DNA of 20,252 nucleotides. Origin: a virus. The stretch is taken from the IMG/VR virus record IMGVR_UViG_3300008627_000081, positions 1 to 20,252 of that record; one strand, written 5' to 3'. Below are positions 18,301 to 20,252 of the stretch, in pieces. A program made the position numbers and the translations under genes. Below the pieces are notes generated by a model. It was not told the DNA's origin. It was given only the letters and a program-made list of their open reading frames with translations, and ran no database searches. Numbering within the stretch: the first letter of the stretch is position 1; the number at the start of each line of letters is the position of its first letter.

Positions 18301-19055
18301 CAAATGTTTTTAGAATAACAAACTCTGATGCTGGAGTTGATACATTTACTGTATCACAGGGTGGTGATGTAATGTTGAAAGGTAATCTTCATGTTAAGGG
18401 AACCACAACACAAATTAATACAACACAAACTCTCGTAAAAGACAAAACAGTAATTTTAGGTGCTGGAAGTGACGTAGTAGAAAATTTAACATACTCACAA
18501 CACGCAACTGCTCCTTCTGTTACATCAACTGCTCATGGATTGGTTTCTAACGATATAATTTTTTGTGTCGCTGCAACTGCAAGTGGAGTAATTACTTCTG
18601 AAACACTTTATAAAATTACAAGAGTAGATGATGATACTTTCACACTTGCATTACGAGATGGTACTGCAATTGACACATCTTCAGATTCTACTGCAAGAAC
18701 ATTTTCTTTTATTGGAAAACAAGAAGATACAACTGTTGATGATGCAGGAATATATTTGCCTGGTAACACAGCAATACATACTTTAAAGTGGGATGATACG
18801 GATAATTATTGGGAAGTAAATGATTCTTTCAAAGTTGACTCTACGGCACAATTTGTATTGCCAAAAGGAACGACTGCGGAGAGGCCTGGAGCGATAACTG
18901 CATCTCAAGCACAAATTGTCACAGGTGCAATGAGATATAATACTACCAATGATAAGTATGAAGGTGTGACAAGTACAGATGGGACAGATGCTTCAGGTTG
19001 GGAAAACATAGCGACTGAATCTTTTTCCATAGCAGTTTCAATTGCTTTGGGGTAG
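15381..19055 (+). CDS. Long tail-fibre protein with three internal repeats
   Basis: The product is 1224 residues. The N-terminal block VTDTFDTWRIRTNEVNTTLN then EATDAITANTIIF is the start typical of tail-fibre-like proteins of marine T4-like phages and is probably the virion-attachment end. Residues about 176-1020 form three long repeats of about 278-291 residues, each carrying DAGRA/GVFID, GGYAL, GAVVEITQSS, AGEGT and RIDS blocks, and each closing with a GNL(D/S/H)V(Q/K)GTTTQI strand. After the repeats come a short HGL-x-x-DI module (about 1052) and the C-terminal block LPKGTTAERPGAITASQA with GAMRYNTTNDKYEGV and GWENIA, a common fibre tip ending. The protein is Ser/Thr/Ala/Gly rich, beta-rich, and has no visible signal or membrane segment. 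The receptor and host range cannot be read from this. No intramolecular chaperone domain is visible. Confidence 0.88.
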   Translation: MAGVNRSNVAVTDTFDTWRIRTNEVNTTLNEATDAITANTIIFRDDSSNYTANAATLNAIAVTHGTTTSAVTVTSALAAESDGTKASILTTGGIYATLDSKFAADLTIGANLSVEAHSTLGNAVTDTITFTGRIASGTHLLPIANNSTNFGSADLQFQKIFSEQNLIVATQDINANVFSVTSANGAGHTAVLKNDAAVTGTVLQVISNSNSTGTRDITKIHNSNVSATGATTLHVQTDAGRALFIDANLADGGYALQVDSEIATTNTMAVDAATTTATGALFNFPSLTTGSGIDVTSASSDLGTAGAVVEITQSSASMTSANAAVLSVNQAGEGTYGLKINSSHATANSSLRIDSVATTENVIEVVDNSLSSGDMFNMSTSAAHSGQMISLSSTATGDTARGEALLIDYRTANTTANAIRVTDGTSDTVTVSSKGDVTMAGNLDVQGTTTQITTTTTQITSSATTDNIFEVTGSSLSTGGVATFSSTGSSTGSRSLVSVIQEHASATGSTGLNVRADAGRAVFIDANLADGGYALEIDSEVATTNTMAVDAATTTATGAYFNFPSLTTGTGIDVISASSDLGSAGAVVEITQSSASMTSANAAVLSLNQAGEGTTGLKIATTHATANTALRIDSDQTTQNVIEVVADDLTSGDLLNANTNAEHTGQMFSLTSANTADSTRGEALHILYRTANTTAKAVTVANSSADIFTVEQSGDVAIGRDLSIGGNLSVQGTTTQITSSATTDNIFEVTGSSLTSGEVATFTSTGSGVGTLVSIIQEHASATGATGLNIRADAGRGVFIDTNLAAGGYALEIDADQTTGGAVKLDAATTGGASAKGAEFLFPALTTGTGIDVTSTSSNLGTAGAVVEITQSSSSMSSANAAILSVKQAGEGTYGLKIESTHASANSSLRIDSSAQTKNVIEVVDNSLSSGDMFNMSTSAAHSGQMISLTSSATADSARGEAIFVDYKSANTDANVFRITNSDAGVDTFTVSQGGDVMLKGNLHVKGTTTQINTTQTLVKDKTVILGAGSDVVENLTYSQHATAPSVTSTAHGLVSNDIIFCVAATASGVITSETLYKITRVDDDTFTLALRDGTAIDTSSDSTARTFSFIGKQEDTTVDDAGIYLPGNTAIHTLKWDDTDNYWEVNDSFKVDSTAQFVLPKGTTAERPGAITASQAQIVTGAMRYNTTNDKYEGVTSTDGTDASGWENIATESFSIAVSIALG
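15906..18420 (+). repeat. Three long mosaic repeats in the tail-fibre gene
   Basis: Units start at about 15906, 16779 and 17613 (NVFSVT, NIFEVT, NIFEVT); landmark blocks recur 837 and 828 bases apart (ATTGAT landmarks at 16113, 16950 and 17778). The longest perfect match I found is 62 bases, 16746-16807 with 17580-17641. Copies differ in places, so the repeats are old or mosaic, not a recent perfect duplication. Confidence 0.85.
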
Positions 19056-19057
19056 AT

Positions 19058-19065
19058 AATAAATA
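19058..19065 (+). promoter_or_regulatory. Likely late promoter (NATAAATA type) before the 119-residue gene
   Basis: AATAAATA differs from the T4 late element only at its first base and fits the NATAAATA form reported for cyanophages. It lies in the short intergenic space just after the fibre stop codon, 29 bases before the next start, the same geometry as the promoter before gp8 (27 bases). The rest of the gap is AT-rich and holds no terminator hairpin. Confidence 0.5.
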
Positions 19066-19094
19066 TTTAAAATAAATTTTTTAGAGACAAAAAA

Positions 19095-19454
19095 ATGGCA
19101 ACAACATTTATAAATTATACGGCACAAGATATTGGAACAACCACATATCACATGATTGATGGTAATGCAACAACAGGCGATCCTACTGGTGTTGCAAATT
19201 TAGATACTGGTAAAGCACAAATTATGATTGGGTGCATGGTTGCGAATATCAAAACAACTTCAGTAGAAGCGACTGTTTCTATACGAAATGGTGCAACAGT
19301 TACTAGATTAGTAAAAAGTGTATCTATTCCTGCTGGTGATTCAGTAGAGGTTGTACAAGGAAAAGTTGTAATGGAAGCAGGAGATGAAGTCGAAGTTTCT
19401 GCAAATTCTGCTACTGCTCTTGATTGTGTGGTATCGGTGCTAAAGAATGCATAA
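19095..19454 (+). CDS. Small beta-rich virion-type protein, role unknown
   Basis: The product is 119 residues: MATTFINYTAQDIGTTTYHM, then AQIMIGCMVANIKTT, VEATVSIRNGATVTRLVKSV, SIPAGDSVEVVQGKVVMEAG and DEVEVSANSATALDCVVSVL. This strand pattern with PAGDS...VVMEAGDEVEV is a small all-beta fold common among structural genes of marine phages; an Ig-like or decoration-type fold is inferred, not shown. It stands between two fibre-like genes and has a probable late promoter of its own; a weak AGAG lies 8 bases before the ATG. It may be a fibre- or baseplate-associated decoration protein. Confidence 0.8.
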   Translation: MATTFINYTAQDIGTTTYHMIDGNATTGDPTGVANLDTGKAQIMIGCMVANIKTTSVEATVSIRNGATVTRLVKSVSIPAGDSVEVVQGKVVMEAGDEVEVSANSATALDCVVSVLKNA

Positions 19455-19474
19455 AGATAATAAAAAAGAATAAT

Positions 19475-19479
19475 AAAGG
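19475..19479 (+). promoter_or_regulatory. Ribosome binding site for the last gene
   Basis: AAAGG lies 9 bases before the ATG at 19489 and supports that start for the gene that runs off the right edge. Confidence 0.5.
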
Positions 19480-19488
19480 TTTAAATCA

Positions 19489-20252
19489 ATGGGTGTTAAA
19501 TTCATATCTGGTTTCAGAGGTTATGATAATGCAAAACAGCATTTACGCAGAAGTGTTCATGCTGGGTCTGACCTCACAAGTGGAAACACTGTATTAAATC
19601 CTTCTCAAGCCTTTGACCAACAAGCGTGTTTTGTTTATCTCAACGGAGTTATGCAAAAAGAGGGTTCTGGAGCCAACGGAGATTATACTCTCTCTGGTAC
19701 TTCTACTGTAACATTCAACTCTGCTGTTGCCACAACTGATGTTATAGAAGTCGTTTCGTATAATTTTGCGAATCCAACTCTTCCAGAAACGATGATCGAA
19801 TCCAATACAACGATCACTTCTGCACAAGCAACTTATCACAATACTTCTGTTACAAGTGCAACATATACTGCAAGTTCGGACACGTTAACAAAAACATCAC
19901 ATGGATTTTCGGTAGATGATGTAATTAACGTAACTGCTGCAACTGGCACAGACACAATCACAACTGGAAGATATAGAGTCAAAACAGTAACGGATGCAAA
20001 TGATGTTGTTCTTGAAGGAATGGACTTTTCCGCATTGACATTTTCTGGAAACGGAACAAGTGTAGAATATAGTAAAGTTCATTCACAGAGAGTCAATAAT
20101 ATGACTCTTATTAACAAAGCAATGGTGTTCCTCAATGGAATGCTTTTGGTAGAAGATACAGATTATTATCGTGATGACCAATATGTTACAATAGATGCAT
20201 CAGTAAATATACTTCAAAATCATGTTGTTGCGGTTAGAAATTTTGGGTCTTA
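19489..20252 (+). CDS. 5' part of a fibre-like structural protein
   Basis: This frame starts at ATG 19489 and is open to the window end, giving 254 residues without a stop. The start MGVKFISGFRGYDNAKQHLR is followed by two copies of a module of the form (C/M)VFLNG(V/M)...DY...VT...DVI/VxV: CFVYLNGVMQ at about residue 47 and AMVFLNGMLL at about 211, the first ending FNSAVATTDVIEVVSY. Modules with 'FLNGxL...DYxxxxxxI/VT' are frequent in phage fibres and tail appendages. Between them lies a TSHGFSVDDVINV module (from about 123) like the HGL module of the preceding fibre. It is probably a further fibre or appendage subunit; its C-terminal, probably receptor-facing, part is outside the window. Confidence 0.82.
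   Translation, partial: MGVKFISGFRGYDNAKQHLRRSVHAGSDLTSGNTVLNPSQAFDQQACFVYLNGVMQKEGSGANGDYTLSGTSTVTFNSAVATTDVIEVVSYNFANPTLPETMIESNTTITSAQATYHNTSVTSATYTASSDTLTKTSHGFSVDDVINVTAATGTDTITTGRYRVKTVTDANDVVLEGMDFSALTFSGNGTSVEYSKVHSQRVNNMTLINKAMVFLNGMLLVEDTDYYRDDQYVTIDASVNILQNHVVAVRNFGS

Noticed and set aside
19061-19080. AT-rich palindrome (AAATATTT) and T-run after the fibre gene as a terminator
   Set aside because: There is no GC-containing stem; the sequence is better explained as promoter and AT-rich leader.
1-20252. CRISPR arrays, tRNAs, integrase or att sites, insertion sequences, defence or metabolic cargo genes
   Set aside because: None was seen on either strand; the window is filled by structural genes with no gap over 40 bases.

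Overview
The window is a late structural-gene block of a T4-like (contractile-tailed) bacteriophage genome. Every supported gene is on the + strand, the genes are packed with gaps of about 0-40 bases or short overlaps, and the base composition is visibly AT-rich. The marker order gp25 - gp6 - gp7-like - gp8 is the T4 baseplate-wedge set. The marine/cyanophage-type DUF4815 structural protein and the style of the tail fibre (an FDTWRIRTNE start and a LPKGTTAERP...GAMRYNTT end) point to a marine T4-like myovirus of the cyanophage/pelagimyophage kind. The host cannot be settled from this window. There are no tRNAs, integrases, insertion sequences, CRISPR arrays or metabolic cargo genes.

Layout: 1-1068 is the 3' part of a structural gene of unknown role that enters from upstream. 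1092-1481 is gp25. 1481-3358 is gp6. 3368-6856 is a gp7-type wedge protein with an acidic repeat tail. 6887-8719 is an enlarged gp8. 8725-15138 is a 2137-residue DUF4815-type structural protein. 15142-15393 is an 83-residue coiled-coil protein. 15381-19055 is a 1224-residue tail fibre built from three long repeats. 19095-19454 is a small beta-rich virion-type protein. 19489-20252 is the 5' part of another fibre-like protein that runs off the window. No stretch longer than 40 bases is without a gene.

How they fit together: in T4, gp7, gp8, gp6 and gp25 form the baseplate wedge, and the proteins encoded downstream decorate the wedge and carry the fibres. The same order here suggests that the first half builds the wedge and the second half (DUF4815 protein, repeat fibre, small proteins) builds the peripheral baseplate and host-contact apparatus. 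No clear gp9, gp10, gp11 or gp12 homologue is seen, so the DUF4815 protein and repeat fibre probably fill that space. T4-type late promoters (TATAAATA or NATAAATA) lie before gp8, before the 119-residue gene, and possibly inside the 83-residue gene ahead of the fibre. No rho-independent terminator was seen.

Most notable features: (1) the gp7-type protein keeps gp7 signatures that are split by a large block of beta modules and followed by a tail of ED(G)-type acidic repeats; (2) a GxGY module recurs in three neighbouring proteins; (3) the tail-fibre repeats are mosaic, with copy 1 resembling copy 2 in one part and copy 3 in another. These are architectural novelties within a known kind of phage. 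I see no evidence for an unrelated new system.
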